DNA from: Schizosaccharomyces osmophilus
Lineage: Eukaryota; Ascomycota; Schizosaccharomycetes; Schizosaccharomycetales; Schizosaccharomycetaceae
Assembly: GCF_027921745.1 (NCBI RefSeq)
Contig: NC_079238.1
Location: 2,666,001 to 2,730,000 of the forward strand
Direction of reading: 5' to 3'
Length of the DNA: 64,000 nt
Part shown: piece by piece, positions 33,503-43,756 of the stretch
How positions within the stretch are numbered: position 1 is the stretch's first letter
Layout of the letters: each line of letters starts with the position of its first letter
Notes under the pieces: generated by a model
The model's database searches: none
Told to the model about the DNA's origin: nothing
The model's input: the letters and a program-made list of their open reading frames with translations, nothing else
Program-made: the position numbers and the translations under genes

Positions 33503-33708
33503 ACTCTCTTGTTCACGTTCCTCTCCTCTAATTTTAATCTTACAAATTAACTCATTCGATTCCCTCTCGTTACCAAGCTCGAATCTAGTCATTCTATTCC
33601 CCCCTTCTTTTGTTTCAAAAAGCTTTTTTGTCTTCATTCTTTCTGCTCCCCTCTTCAACTCCTCCTCTCACTTCTTCCAGAATATATATTATTTTTTGTT
33701 TCCTCAAA

Positions 33709-34962
33709 ATGAAAACGTATGAATGCCCCTATTGCAAACGCATTTTCCATCGTCAAGAGCACCAAGCTCGTCATATCCGAAGTCACACGGGTGAAAAGCC
33801 CTTTGCTTGTTCCTATTTTGATTGCCGGAAACGGTTCACTCGTCGCGATGAACTTATCCGCCATGTTCGGACTCACCTAAGAAAGGCCCTCGTCAATCCC
33901 GACGCGCTATCCATTACTGTCGAGGATGCTCCATCTCTTCCATCCACCAACGAAGAATCTTCTTCCAATACCAATACCCATCCACAGCCCCCAGTAGACT
34001 CGGATTCCATAAAGTCTTCCGATACCGTTCAGGCTGCTGTTGTTGCTTTATCGATAGCATATGCAAAGCCAACCACCGTCTCGTTAACTTCGCAAGATGT
34101 TCAAATTCAATCTCTTGCCGCTACCCGACCTCGCAGGAAATCTGCTTCGAGTGTCGCTCTGCTTCACAACAAAAACGGTGGCTCTTTTCGTCGTTTTTCC
34201 GTTTCCGACATTCTAAACAAGGGTACCACAGCAGGCTTTACCGTCACATCTCCTAGTTCTTCTTCTCCTTCTTCAGGCTCATCCGGCCCTTCGGCAAGTC
34301 CACAAAAGCTTCCTATCAAAGAAGAATCTCATGCTAGTGATTATCCCTTCCTCTCTCGTCAAAATCGAAGAAGAATTTCCGTCCCTTCCAAGCTCCCTCC
34401 TTTTCTCTCCTCTTCTTTTAACGCTCCATCCAATTCATACTTCCCATCTACCCAATCAGCTCCTTCCAGCTCTACCTTTCATAACCCTTACAATTCTATG
34501 CCCATGGCTTCCTTTCAACGGCCCCATCCACAACCGTCATCCTACGGCCCCCCATCGATGACTCCCATTTCGCCTCCATATGCGCAAGTAGATCACACGG
34601 CTCCGAATCAAAGCTCCTTGACTCCGTATCACGCACAGCCCATATTCGTGGCTCCTTCCCGTGAGATTTCCTTGCATGCACCACCTAATCAGACTGGCAA
34701 TCTTCCTCGTTACTCTGTTTCTCAGAACCTCTATATGGGCCCTTCTGGTGAGAGCACCCACCCTCCTTCTACAAGACCATCCGGCATGCAACAGCGTCCC
34801 TTTTTATTGCCCAACTTTAGCGGAGCTTCTCAGCCCAGGCATCCATTGCCTGACCAGCTTCCTTCGTTAAGATCTCTGCCGACCCTAGAACCTCCTTCAA
34901 ATTCAAGCAACACGATGCCCTTTCCCTCTTGTTCTTTGCAAACGCTATTTCAAAATGATTAA
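33709..34962 (+). CDS. rsv1: C2H2 zinc-finger transcription factor Rsv1
   Basis: 417 residues. Two classical C2H2 zinc fingers fill residues 1-60: [21 protein letters not shown], then [23 protein letters not shown]. They belong to the Mig1/CreA/Scr1 type, which binds GC-rich sites and represses glucose-repressed genes. In S. pombe Rsv1 is needed for survival in stationary phase. The rest is Ser/Pro-rich and probably disordered; [10 protein letters not shown] and RRFSVSD look like PKA-type sites. The frame is open for 33 more codons upstream, but the protein logically begins at MKTYECPYC (33709), just before the fingers. A 2-kb upstream region separates it from qcr10. A T-rich terminator-like zone follows. 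Confidence 0.9.
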   Translation: MKTYECPYCKRIFHRQEHQARHIRSHTGEKPFACSYFDCRKRFTRRDELIRHVRTHLRKALVNPDALSITVEDAPSLPSTNEESSSNTNTHPQPPVDSDSIKSSDTVQAAVVALSIAYAKPTTVSLTSQDVQIQSLAATRPRRKSASSVALLHNKNGGSFRRFSVSDILNKGTTAGFTVTSPSSSSPSSGSSGPSASPQKLPIKEESHASDYPFLSRQNRRRISVPSKLPPFLSSSFNAPSNSYFPSTQSAPSSSTFHNPYNSMPMASFQRPHPQPSSYGPPSMTPISPPYAQVDHTAPNQSSLTPYHAQPIFVAPSREISLHAPPNQTGNLPRYSVSQNLYMGPSGESTHPPSTRPSGMQQRPFLLPNFSGASQPRHPLPDQLPSLRSLPTLEPPSNSSNTMPFPSCSLQTLFQND

Positions 34963-35863
34963 GCAAACAGCTCTGTCAAGTTTGTCAGGCTTGGCAATTG
35001 AAAAAAAAAAAAAAAAAATTAATTCTTATAATTGATCATTTTATATTTTTTCTTTATTTTTAAACCTTATTCCAAACAAGAAAAGGTCAAAAAGCTTCAT
35101 TTACTGTTTGTTATTTTATAACCCAAAATTAACTTCCAAATTGTTTATGTCCTTTCATATTGTTACCTTTCTGACGTTATGCTCTTCAATCACGAAGGCA
35201 CTTTGGCAGTATGGAACTTCGCTTCATCCATGCTTCAATCCATTTTTTATTAACTTTCCGATAATATTTATTGAGCGATCAAGTTGGTTTCTTTTATCAT
35301 ACTCGATCTACCAGATTTTGATTTTTGATTACTCTTATTAATCTATTTTGCGTTTCTTCCTTTTTTTTCTCTTTCTTATGTTCTTCTACTGTCTTCGAGT
35401 TATTTCATCTCTATAACTTAAGTTTTAATTCTCTTTTTTCTCTTTGATCGTTTTCACGTTCAAGTGTCTTTTGCATTCTTTTTCTGCATCTGAGTTTCAA
35501 CTCTTGTTTACGTTGCGTTTGTGCGTAGACTTTTGAATTTCGAGAAACTCATTTACGCTCTTTATTAATTTCTCGCGGCATTGATATCTAATTTGCTATA
35601 AATACTTGGCGTTATTGTCGCTTTTGTTCGTTCTTTCTTTACTTTGGTCATTAAATCCCCCTCTCACTTCTTTCATCTTAAATATAATTTTTTACGGTTT
35701 TTCACGGATTGAAGTATAAACGTAAAAATAGTAAGTATTTTGCTTTTTTGGTCAATACTTGCTGGTTATAATCCATAATAGTATTTCCTTTCCTTCTGAT
35801 AATAAGTTTCCTTTTCTCTTTCACGAGTTTTCAGTTCCATCTTCTGATGAAAACTTTTCTCTT
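34963..35863. other. rsv1 3' / rhomboid gene 5' region
   Basis: About 900 bp. An A-run lies at about 35001-35018, followed by T-rich sequence. No gene supported. Confidence 0.5.
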
Positions 35864-37036
35864 ATGAATCTTTTTATGAAATCTTTTGCCATTCGACAAT
35901 GCCCCAAAAAAAGTATTTTTTCTTCCTGTTTAGTATCCCCTCTGAACGTCTTTTTCACTGATCAAAAATATCGGAGGTTTTCAGCTCTTGAACGTCCATC
36001 TTCTCTTTTGTGCAAGCCCTTGCTTACGAAAGACGTAGCTGGTCCATTAAAGCAAAAATGTTGCCGACTGGTTGGTTCCGAAAGAAAGCAAAGCTTTTTG
36101 GTTACCGGTTTACCATCATTTGTGAACAAAATGTCAGCACTTCGGCACTTTTCTTCGTCACGCAAAAGTTGTCTACCAAAGTCTGAGACAAAGTTTTTGT
36201 CACCCCCTCCAAGTGAGCATCGATCAGGTTCGCAGATTGCAACAGCTATAGCAACTCTTATTTGCTTAACTAATGGTCTTGTATTTTGGCAATGGGATCT
36301 TGCAAAAGACGATGTTAGGTCCTTGCACGATTTTGAAAAGTTCAATTGGATGCTAAAAAATACACAATGCTCTTTGCAAAATCTGTACGATGGACGTTGG
36401 TGGACGCTAGTTACTAGTCTCTTTTCGCACCGAGAGTTAACTCACCTTCTTGTCAATTGCTTTGCCATTTATTCCTTTATGACCGTAATAGTTCACCGAT
36501 TTGGTATTCTACGATCACTCTCTGTATATTTATTGTCAGGCGTTATGGGAAATTTCGTTGTTTTAGAAAGGTTATTAAGGAAAGATGAGGTAGCCACTTC
36601 GAAAGGTCCTTTGCATGTTTGGGACGTTCTTTTCCGAAAGGAAAGCCTTTCCGAAACGCAAAATTGGCTAACATATATGAAAAGCAAATTTACATTGTCA
36701 TCATATGTAACAAAAAAAAATGTACAGACATTGCCTCCAAGCTGGAGAACGGGTGCACTTGGAGCTTCCGGCTCCGTTTATGGTATTATGGCACTGTTTG
36801 CCTGTACTTACCCGTTTACTCAATTTCTGTTATTTTTTGTTATTCCTGCTCAAGCATCAACGATCCTACCTCTGGATTTCTTTGTTGAATCACTCCTTCT
36901 CACTCAGAATTACGACGAGACAACGGGCATAGCTTTCGATGCCCACGTTACTGGAATGATTTTGGGTACACTCTCATCCTTTTTACTAATTCCAAAAGTA
37001 TGGCGAGCCAGATTTATGTACAGAAATGGCCTGTGA
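35864..37036 (+). CDS. Mitochondrial rhomboid serine protease (Pcp1/PARL type)
   Basis: Intramembrane protease of the mitochondrial inner membrane; the family cleaves dynamin-like and cytochrome c peroxidase-type precursors. From the ATG at 35864 the protein has 390 residues. The N-terminus is basic and serine-rich with few acids, as in a targeting sequence. The rhomboid core shows the His/Asn-containing segment HRELTHLLVNCFAIYSF, the catalytic serine in GALGASGSVYGIMALFA, and the catalytic histidine in FDAHVTGMILG. The loop between the second and fourth spans is lengthened by about 45 residues. The frame is open farther upstream, but 35864 is the first ATG followed by a plausible presequence; an ATG 12 bp later is an alternative. 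I recall a rhomboid here in S. pombe (SPBP4H10.10). Confidence 0.88.
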   Translation: MNLFMKSFAIRQCPKKSIFSSCLVSPLNVFFTDQKYRRFSALERPSSLLCKPLLTKDVAGPLKQKCCRLVGSERKQSFLVTGLPSFVNKMSALRHFSSSRKSCLPKSETKFLSPPPSEHRSGSQIATAIATLICLTNGLVFWQWDLAKDDVRSLHDFEKFNWMLKNTQCSLQNLYDGRWWTLVTSLFSHRELTHLLVNCFAIYSFMTVIVHRFGILRSLSVYLLSGVMGNFVVLERLLRKDEVATSKGPLHVWDVLFRKESLSETQNWLTYMKSKFTLSSYVTKKNVQTLPPSWRTGALGASGSVYGIMALFACTYPFTQFLLFFVIPAQASTILPLDFFVESLLLTQNYDETTGIAFDAHVTGMILGTLSSFLLIPKVWRARFMYRNGL

Positions 37037-37563
37037 AAGTATATTCTCACTTACGAAACAGTATTACTTTATAGTGAAATCAACTTCACCGATCTATCAA
37101 CTTTAAGAGAAAAATTGCCGTACAACCATCTACCATAGAAACGTAATTTATTGACGACTAGACTTTGGTTTATTCATAAAATGGTACAATTCCTTGAGGT
37201 GCGAAATACTGTCAATGCTTTCGTTATCCAAACGCACAAGGAAGAACCTGACTGTACTACAAATAATTCCGTATTCCTATGACTTAGCATCCATAGTATT
37301 TTACCACATTAGTTTACCACAATTTACACATATATAGACATCTGGAGAGTATCGTATTAAATATCATTAAAATCTGTAGTAAAATTCGTTACGAAATAAG
37401 AATACAGCCATTAAGGCTTCATACAATCGCCAGCTAGAGATATTATAGCACAAGAATGAAGGCAAAGGAACAAAAAGGAAAAATTGATATGATCCAAAGT
37501 TCAACTAGCTTGCATTTTTGTAAGTCAACTTTAGGGTCGTCACAGCGATTCATATATACCATT
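37037..37563. other. Convergent 3' region, rhomboid / lcf2
   Basis: About 530 bp between two convergent 3' ends. AT-rich; nothing else recognised. Confidence 0.5.
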
Positions 37564-39624
37564 TTAACTGTATGCTTCCAGAATTTTATTTTGATAATGT
37601 CGCTGAATCGTTTGTCTCTTCACTTTTCGAGAAGCAGTTAAGAAATCATTCTCGGGGCTCCATTCAAAGTCACTAAGAATAACAGCCTGCGGAAGTTCTA
37701 TTGAAGCGAATTTTTGACCTTTCCCAATTGATGTAAGATTAGTCAATATAATATCATAGACTTCTTTATTCTGACATAATTGACTAAAAGTAGCCTCTGG
37801 ATCGCCATTAAAAGAACTTCCTTTTTGCTTCCGTAGGTAAGCCCGAAGGGCTTTTTCATCAGGATAAACAATAACCACCGGCTTGGCATGATTCACATCA
37901 GCGTATGCGCATACTGAAGACACAAGTGGACTTGTGTGATATTGTGTTTCAATCTTTTCTAGAGCGATATATTCACCGTTCAAAGACTTCACTATATTCT
38001 TTTTACGATCAATTAGTCGAAGAGTATTACTTTTAGCCAGCTCTCCAACATCACCCGTTTTGAACCATCCATCCACAGTAAAAGAGGAGGCGTTATCGTC
38101 TGGGCGATTGAGATACCCGTTGCAGACTGCTGGTCCCCGAATCCAGACTTCACCTCTTGAAGGGGTGCCATTCGAGTAGTAATCCAATTCTGGGATATCT
38201 ACAAGTTTAAATTCGATAGAAGGGATTGGAAATCCTACCGAACTTGCGTACAGATGCCATTGTTCAGGGGATAAAACAAAGCTTCCGGCACAAGTTTCTG
38301 TGAGGCCATACCCAGGAAGAACAGGGCAAATCGTAGTACTTAAGAAGGCCTGGGTACTAGCAGCAAGGGCGGCACCACCGGCAATACAATAACGAAGGCG
38401 TCCACCAGTTGCTGCCTTTACTTTGTTGAAGACAATCGCATCTAATGTAGCCGTACCAGGAAGATTATATTTAAGTAGATATTGCTTCAAAGCAAGGGAA
38501 CCAGAGAAGATTTTTTGACGATGAACGGGCATAGAAGAAACCTTTGTAAGAATACCTTTTTTGATCAATTCATATACGGCGGGCACGCCAATAATGACGG
38601 TAGGACGAAACTCCGGCATATCACCTCTACAATTAATAACACTTGCGTCTGTAAGCGTTCTTGGAGAAGCGTATCCTAAAACACCACCCCAGTAAAAGCA
38701 GCACATTTCAAAAATGAACTCAAATATATGGGCCAAAGGAAGGTAAGCCAATACGTAGTCTTTGGCATTAATATGTTGAGCCAAAATTCGATTAATGCCA
38801 CCCAAGGCAGCAATAATGTTTCGATGTAAAAGGATAACACCTTTTGGCTTGCCAGTAGAGCCAGATGTATACATATAGCAGCAAACGTCATCGGCTTTGG
38901 GGGGAACAATGGGTTGAGGTTCATCCTGGCCGAGCTTTAGCAATTGGTGAAAGGTTAAAAGTTGAACATTGGGATTAGCAGCATGCACGAGTTCAGCTTG
39001 CTTTTCGGAGGGTTCGGAACTGCAAATGATAACCTTGAGTAGAGGGCATTGTTTTAAAGGATTTACTAATTTGGGAAGCAGAGTAGGGTCGGTGAAGATG
39101 GCTGAAGTAGAGCACTCTTGCGCGGAAGTTATGATACCATCCTCACCTAAAGTTTCATAGGCAGTAACGATGGGAATAGACTGACTAAGAGATCCTTGAG
39201 CAGTCATCAGCCATTTTTCACTAGTACCAGCGAAGAATAGAAGGCTACTATCGGTGGTAACGCCGGAAAGTTTCAAACCCGATCCGAGGGCCATTGAGAT
39301 GTCATAAACCTCGATATAGTTGATATACTCGTAGGGACCTAATTCATAAAGATTCCATGTTTTTTTCTCTTTGACTTCGGCTCCACTGACCTTACGAACA
39401 ATTTCACGTTCTTCGACGTGTTCTTTGATGAGTTTTCGGGTGCCCATGGCTTCCTTTTTCCCGTGGCATTTGACAGCACCACAAAACAGGTCGTATACAG
39501 TCTTTATGCCATCTTCAGGCGTTGTAAGGAGCTTGTTGGCAGAGTGAATGGATCGATAAGTGGACGACTCGCCAGGTTGTTTAGGTGCGTCTGTTTCTAT
39601 GCAATAATAGTCCTTGATTTCCAT
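37564..39624 (-). CDS. lcf2: Long-chain fatty acid-CoA ligase
   Basis: Activates long-chain fatty acids to acyl-CoA through an acyl-adenylate, for lipid synthesis and fatty acid uptake. From the ATG at 39624 (MEIKDYYCIETD) the enzyme has 686 residues, close to the S. pombe length I recall. The AMP-binding motif YTSGSTGKPKGV is clear. Also present are the adenylate site LPGYGLTETCAGS, the motif DGWFKTGDVGEL, and the fatty-acyl-CoA synthetase signature region LIDRKKNIVKSLNGEYIALEKIE. The frame is open for seven more codons without a better start. Fission yeast has two such genes, lcf1 and lcf2; I choose lcf2 from synteny. Confidence 0.92.
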   Translation of the reverse strand: MEIKDYYCIETDAPKQPGESSTYRSIHSANKLLTTPEDGIKTVYDLFCGAVKCHGKKEAMGTRKLIKEHVEEREIVRKVSGAEVKEKKTWNLYELGPYEYINYIEVYDISMALGSGLKLSGVTTDSSLLFFAGTSEKWLMTAQGSLSQSIPIVTAYETLGEDGIITSAQECSTSAIFTDPTLLPKLVNPLKQCPLLKVIICSSEPSEKQAELVHAANPNVQLLTFHQLLKLGQDEPQPIVPPKADDVCCYMYTSGSTGKPKGVILLHRNIIAALGGINRILAQHINAKDYVLAYLPLAHIFEFIFEMCCFYWGGVLGYASPRTLTDASVINCRGDMPEFRPTVIIGVPAVYELIKKGILTKVSSMPVHRQKIFSGSLALKQYLLKYNLPGTATLDAIVFNKVKAATGGRLRYCIAGGAALAASTQAFLSTTICPVLPGYGLTETCAGSFVLSPEQWHLYASSVGFPIPSIEFKLVDIPELDYYSNGTPSRGEVWIRGPAVCNGYLNRPDDNASSFTVDGWFKTGDVGELAKSNTLRLIDRKKNIVKSLNGEYIALEKIETQYHTSPLVSSVCAYADVNHAKPVVIVYPDEKALRAYLRKQKGSSFNGDPEATFSQLCQNKEVYDIILTNLTSIGKGQKFASIELPQAVILSDFEWSPENDFLTASRKVKRQTIQRHYQNKILEAYS

Positions 39625-40578
39625 GATAATGAGAGTAATAAGCAATTGTGAAAAGAGACGAGTAAGAAGAGAGAGAGGACGAAAACGTTTTAACGAGTTC
39701 GGGGAAAGTAAGAGAAAAAAGGTGAAAAACAGTAAATCCTACAAGAATCCAAAAGTAAAAGAAAAGAAGTAAAAAGTCTTAAAGCACAAAAAAGGTTGGA
39801 ATTACCTTTTCCTTTTCCAATTCAGAATACACGCAAGTGGAAGGAAGCACGAAATCACAAAGGAGAAACCGTTAAAAGTCTTTCAAAGACAATTTCCAAT
39901 TAATAAAGGGTTTGGAGGAGCGTTGCTCTTAAAATAATAATAATAATTTAGAAGATGGGATCCAAGGCCTTATAAAGAGGTGTTTCGTTATGCTGGGGCA
40001 GAAATCATAAGGAAAATGGCATGAGACGATGAATCCTCTCACGGCTGGTTTATCAAAATTAAGTAGCAAACCACTGATCGTGAGAACCGAAATCAATTCG
40101 GTAAAAGATTGGCTTTCGCTAATTTAAATATTTATTATAGCGAAACTCAAGCATATGTAAATAAACAAGGAAACTGGAAATCACAAAATCTCATTTTCTT
40201 GCTGTAAGAGAATTTCAAAAGGTTTTAAAAAAAAGCAAAGGATATTTAGAATATGAGCAAACTAATAGATCCTAAAAGAAATTGTCTGTTGAAAAAAAAA
40301 AAAAGCTTGAAATCGTAATGATATGGCAAGATGGACCATAGCGTGTTTGCTAAAGGAAGGAATTGGGAAACGAATGTGCTATGGGATTTAACTGTTGTTC
40401 TTCTATCTTTTGATTCTCTATTGACTTTTGATTCTTTTTTTAAAGAATCCAATTTTGATAGGCTTCTTAAAATCATCAATTTTGCATGCTCCTCGATTTC
40501 ACAAGGAATTCCAATTGTTAAGAGAAATTGCAGTTTGCTTTGACCCTAAGACAGTGCTTTTGCTACTCTAGTAAGAAA
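39625..40578. other. Divergent promoter region, lcf2 / UPF0303 gene
   Basis: About 950 bp. A/G-rich near lcf2, with an ATAATAATAATAATT stretch near 39935. No gene supported. Confidence 0.5.
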
Positions 40579-41378
40579 ATGTTCGCTACGTTATTCTTAT
40601 ACAAGCCATCGATAAAAGGACATTGCTGGTTACCCATCCTTCTCCTTCACCCAAAGCAAAGTACAACACCTCATCATGGCTTCCGTAGATTATGTTACTG
40701 TAAGCATTTTAAAACATATTTCATAAATTGAGTTATTTGCTTTCTTTCGTTGCAGACACTGTGTTAACTGTTGTTTCAAAGATTTTAGAGAATAGCGTCG
40801 CATTAGAAAACCAATTTCTTCAAAACCCTTCGTTCGACGTTTTGCTGTGTCAACAATGCGTTAAAGAGCAAGAACGTGCCCTTCGTTTCCCCTCTATCTC
40901 ATACTCTGACTGCTACAATTTGGGTGAAATCATTCGAAAACTATACAGCCAAGCCAAGTACACGGCTCCTATAGTGATCGATATAGTCATCAACGGCCAC
41001 CAAGTCTTTCATGCCGCCTTCGACGGCAGTAGCCCTGATAACGATGCTTTTATAAAACGAAAGTACGCTACAGTCAATCGCTTTCATATGTCCAGCTTCC
41101 GCATGGGCTTGAATATGTCCAAAGACAAAACGACTATGTCTCAAAAATACAATGTTCCTGACGAGGAATATGGCGCTTTTGGTGGTGGTTTCCCGATAAC
41201 TCTTACGTCCGGTGTCCAAATTGGTGTTATTTGTGTATCGGTATGAAGTTGCTAGTAGAAAAACTACTGAATCTGTTCTAATTATTAATTTTAGGGTCTT
41301 CGTCAGGTTCAAGATCACTGCATTATTGTACGTGCTATTGTTCAACTGCTTCAAAACGGACCTGCTGCTTCCAAGTAA
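40579..41378 (+). CDS. UPF0303 / DUF336 (GlcG-HbpS-like) protein
   Basis: Small protein of the UPF0303 group in the GlcG/HbpS fold superfamily, some members of which bind haem. Exact function unknown. The core exon is 40756-41240, with LRFPSISYSDCYNLGEIIR, APIVIDIVINGHQVFHAAFDGSSPDNDAFIKRK, ATVNRFHMSSFRMG and AFGGGFPI. A GTATGA donor leads to the last exon 41295-41378 (SGLRQVQDHCIIVRA ... to stop). The start is uncertain. The neat ATG at 40675 (MASVDYVT) is out of phase with the acceptor at 40755. The ATG at 40579 is in phase and gives exon 1 as 40579-40699 and a 229-residue product with an unusual N-terminus. Core assignment is firm; the first 40 residues are not. Confidence 0.72.
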
Positions 41379-41726
41379 ATACAGCATCCTTATGCGTCCT
41401 CTACATTACATTTTTATGATTCATAATCTCCATACCAATTCCTTGAGATATCACCAAGGTTAGGTTATCTTTGTTTATATACTCCTTCATTGGCGAGAAC
41501 ATAGACAAAGTCTTTCATTCTTTCCATTTTTCCTTTAGTAATATTCTTCGCTATGATTATACTTGCTGTAATAGATCACCAGTAAGACAATATTCCTCGG
41601 ACCATAGTCCCAACGAAGCTCTTCCCACTCCAAACATATAGAACCCTAACCTAGATCGACAAACAGTCACAAGTGTTTAGGAACCAAAAGTATGATGCCT
41701 GCAAAGTTTGCAAAGACAACAACAAA
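41379..41726. other. rps23 promoter region
   Basis: About 350 bp between the UPF0303 gene and rps23, with HomolE- and HomolD-type boxes near the rps23 start (listed separately). Confidence 0.6.
41643..41671 (+). promoter_or_regulatory. HomolE-like and HomolD boxes of rps23
   Basis: ACCCTAACC (41643-41651, HomolE-like) is followed by CAGTCACA (41664-41671, a perfect HomolD box), about 56 bp before the ATG. HomolD replaces TATA in fission yeast ribosomal protein promoters, with HomolE as upstream activator. This spacing and order are typical. Confidence 0.8.
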
Positions 41727-42158
41727 ATGGGAAAACCCGCTGGTTTGAACGCCGCTCGTAAGCTCCGTACCCACCGTCGTGAAGAGCGTTGGGCTGATGC
41801 CCACTACAAGAAGCGCTTGTTAGGTACTGCCTTCAAGTCTTCTCCTTTCGGTGGTTCCTCTCACGCCAAGGGCATTGTCGTTGAAAAGATTGGTGTTGAA
41901 GCTAAGCAACCCAACTCTGCCATTCGTAAGTGCGTTCGTGTTCAATTGATCAAGAACGGTAAGAAGGTTACCGCTTTCGTCCCCAACGACGGTTGTCTCA
42001 ACTTTGTTGACGAGAACGACGAAGTCTTGCTTTCTGGTTTTGGTCGTAAGGGTAAGGCCAAGGGTGATATTCCCGGTGTTCGTTTCAAGGTCGTCAAGGT
42101 CGCTGGTGTTGGTCTTGCTGCTCTCTTCCACGAAAAGAAGGAGAAGCCTAGAGCTTAA
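41727..42158 (+). CDS. rps23: 40S ribosomal protein S23 (uS12)
   Basis: 143-residue decoding-centre protein of the small subunit, essentially invariant in eukaryotes: [40 protein letters not shown] with the conserved PNSA loop, and the end [15 protein letters not shown]. Codon use is strongly biased (GGT, AAG, GTC, CGT) compared with its neighbours, as expected for a highly expressed gene. The start is MGKPAG, as in all homologues; the frame is open upstream but lies in the leader. S. pombe has two copies; this one is syntenic with rps2302 by my recollection. Confidence 0.97.
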   Translation: MGKPAGLNAARKLRTHRREERWADAHYKKRLLGTAFKSSPFGGSSHAKGIVVEKIGVEAKQPNSAIRKCVRVQLIKNGKKVTAFVPNDGCLNFVDENDEVLLSGFGRKGKAKGDIPGVRFKVVKVAGVGLAALFHEKKEKPRA

Positions 42159-42685
42159 AAAATATATTTAATGCATGTGGTGATTTCCCCTTTTGTATGA
42201 AGGAACTTCAATGAACATTTGTATTTCTGTTTTGTAAAATTTGTATTTGGATCTGGATATGTGTATGTACAATTTGTAGTTGTAGCAAGTAGAGAACACA
42301 AAAGATGGAAGCGTGTTATAGGAATGAAGGAGGGCGCATTGAAAAGCAATACATAAATCAATTTGTAACTATCTAAAATTGTCATCAATGAACTTCTTAA
42401 AACAATGACATTAGGACAAAGAGCATGACAATCATTAACCAACAAATACCGGAATTTTTTGAATACAAATGCGAAACAAAGAAAGCAGACAGCTGTCTGC
42501 TTTATGCAAAGACAAAGATCACCATCCAAGCGAGAAGAGATGGTGATGAAAATCATCGAAGAGAAAAAAAAGGAAAATGGAAAGTTGAATCTAATAGCGG
42601 CGATAGAAAGGAACAAGTTTTAAAGTTTATAGGAAATACAACAACAAAGAAAGATAAAGAAGCAATAGAAGAAGAAAGTCATGCG
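42159..42685. other. Convergent 3' region after rps23
   Basis: About 530 bp. A 153-codon minus-strand frame (42155-42616) has no family resemblance. No gene supported. Confidence 0.45.
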
Positions 42686-43639
42686 CTAGCACTTACCTCG
42701 TAAAGGAAGTAATTTTCGTTTCCATATTTGCCAAGCGTCTAAACGCTTGGCATGAACATCGCGAATCTCCTCCATACTGCTCCAGCCCGATTCCATCATC
42801 CGTTTTTCGACGGTATCGTATGCAGAATCTAATTGAAGGATATCTTCTAGCAAAGCATCTAAACATTTCGATCGCTCAGCAACGTCCATCTGTTTCACAT
42901 CTACAGATGATAGATCCGTCTTGAGACTGGGGGAAGGAGTCTGGTTTCGGGAATTGCTGACAGAAGGGTGATGAAGATGAGTTGTGGAAACAGATAGAGG
43001 AGTTATATCAGGCGAATCAAGTGAGGAATATATTCCTGTAGTGCTAGAAGTGCGTAAAGGAGAGACACGATTTAAACGCCCTAAACGAGAGGAAGGAAGA
43101 AAGCGACGCAAAATGCCAACTCCTCGTTTGCCGCCAGAATTACATCTGGAGGTTTCACAAACTTCGTTGAGCTTATGAAAGGGCCATTTCAATTTACTGG
43201 TATGTTCTTCCAGTAAATGTGATTCCTTGTCGTTATCGAGGATAGCACAGTTTCCTCCAAAATCCGACAAGACGTGGTTTTCTGAAGAGGGTGTGTTGTT
43301 GGCGCTGGTGGGATTACTCATTGAGTGTTGCAGCCTAGTTTCATTGGAAAGGGAAGAAGGACTGGGCACATGAGCGCTATTACTGGAAGGAGCGGACTCA
43401 ACCGAGTCTAGGCCAGAGTTTTCCAAATCATTGGGACTGACTTCGTTGTTGACGGAGGAATGGATGGATCCAAGATCCTGTAAAGACAAGGGGGATAAAT
43501 TGGGGGTAAAACTGAGAGGACCATTGCTGGTATCGTTGGATTTGGATTCGAGGTATAAATCGAATTCCGTTAATGATTCATAAGGATCATGGTTTGAAAA
43601 CTGATTCTCATATAATGTACGACCTTTTTCTTGACCCAT
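42686..43639 (-). CDS. Serine/asparagine-rich protein of unknown function
   Basis: 317 residues from the ATG at 43639 (MGQEKGRTLYENQF). I do not recognise a family. The first two thirds are Ser/Asn/Pro-rich and probably disordered, with possible phosphorylation sites such as NSRNQTPSPS and LSPLSLQD. A basic stretch (GGKRGVGILRRFLPSSRLGRLNRV) is followed by a helical, more conserved-looking C-terminal ~60 residues (ALLEDILQLDSAYDTVEKRM ... AKRLDAWQIWKRKLLPL). The frame stops soon after a sequence that also looks like a GTAAGT splice donor, so a downstream exon is possible; I could not find a convincing one. The N-terminal MGQEKG could be myristoylated. Confidence 0.7.
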   Translation of the reverse strand: MGQEKGRTLYENQFSNHDPYESLTEFDLYLESKSNDTSNGPLSFTPNLSPLSLQDLGSIHSSVNNEVSPNDLENSGLDSVESAPSSNSAHVPSPSSLSNETRLQHSMSNPTSANNTPSSENHVLSDFGGNCAILDNDKESHLLEEHTSKLKWPFHKLNEVCETSRCNSGGKRGVGILRRFLPSSRLGRLNRVSPLRTSSTTGIYSSLDSPDITPLSVSTTHLHHPSVSNSRNQTPSPSLKTDLSSVDVKQMDVAERSKCLDALLEDILQLDSAYDTVEKRMMESGWSSMEEIRDVHAKRLDAWQIWKRKLLPLRGKC

Positions 43640-43705
43640 GGAAGACGAAAGCAAAACAAGCGACCACTCAAATTAAGCCTTGTAGTGTCCAACTAGAAGG
43701 AAAGA

Positions 43706-43756
43706 AAAAAGAAAAAAGAAAAAAAAAAAAAAAAGAAGAAGAAGAAGAAGAAAAGA
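43706..43756. repeat. A-run and (GAA)n microsatellite
   Basis: Simple sequence: A-rich run followed by about six GAA/AGA triplets, upstream of the unknown minus-strand gene. Confidence 0.8.

Larger units (their letters stand above)
31640..33708. other. Long rsv1 upstream region with repeats
   Basis: About 2.07 kb without a gene I can support. It contains a 7-bp tandem array (31830-31900), a 14-bp near-duplicate pair (31925-31952), a 13-bp hairpin followed by a T-run (32159-32200), a TATA-like box (GGGTATAAATTTT near 32785), a GT microsatellite near 33192-33214 and a forkhead-type site (33493-33502). Plus-strand composition is strongly T/C-rich towards rsv1, which suggests a long transcribed leader of several hundred bases. 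Open frames here (for example 33162-33722) are low-complexity. Confidence 0.5.

Noticed and set aside
33162-33722. 186-codon plus-strand frame before rsv1
   Set aside because: Cys/Phe/Ser-rich low complexity from T/C-rich leader DNA and a GT repeat.
40675-40699. ATG of MASVDYVT as the UPF0303 start
   Set aside because: Out of phase with the only good acceptor; noted as an open question rather than used.
40941-41387. 148-codon minus-strand frame
   Set aside because: Antisense to the UPF0303 gene, which has clear family motifs.
41820-42131. Minus-strand frame antisense to rps23
   Set aside because: A typical shadow of a strongly codon-biased gene.
42155-42616. 153-codon minus-strand frame
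   Set aside because: Low-complexity, no family resemblance, lies in the rps23 3' region; probably chance.
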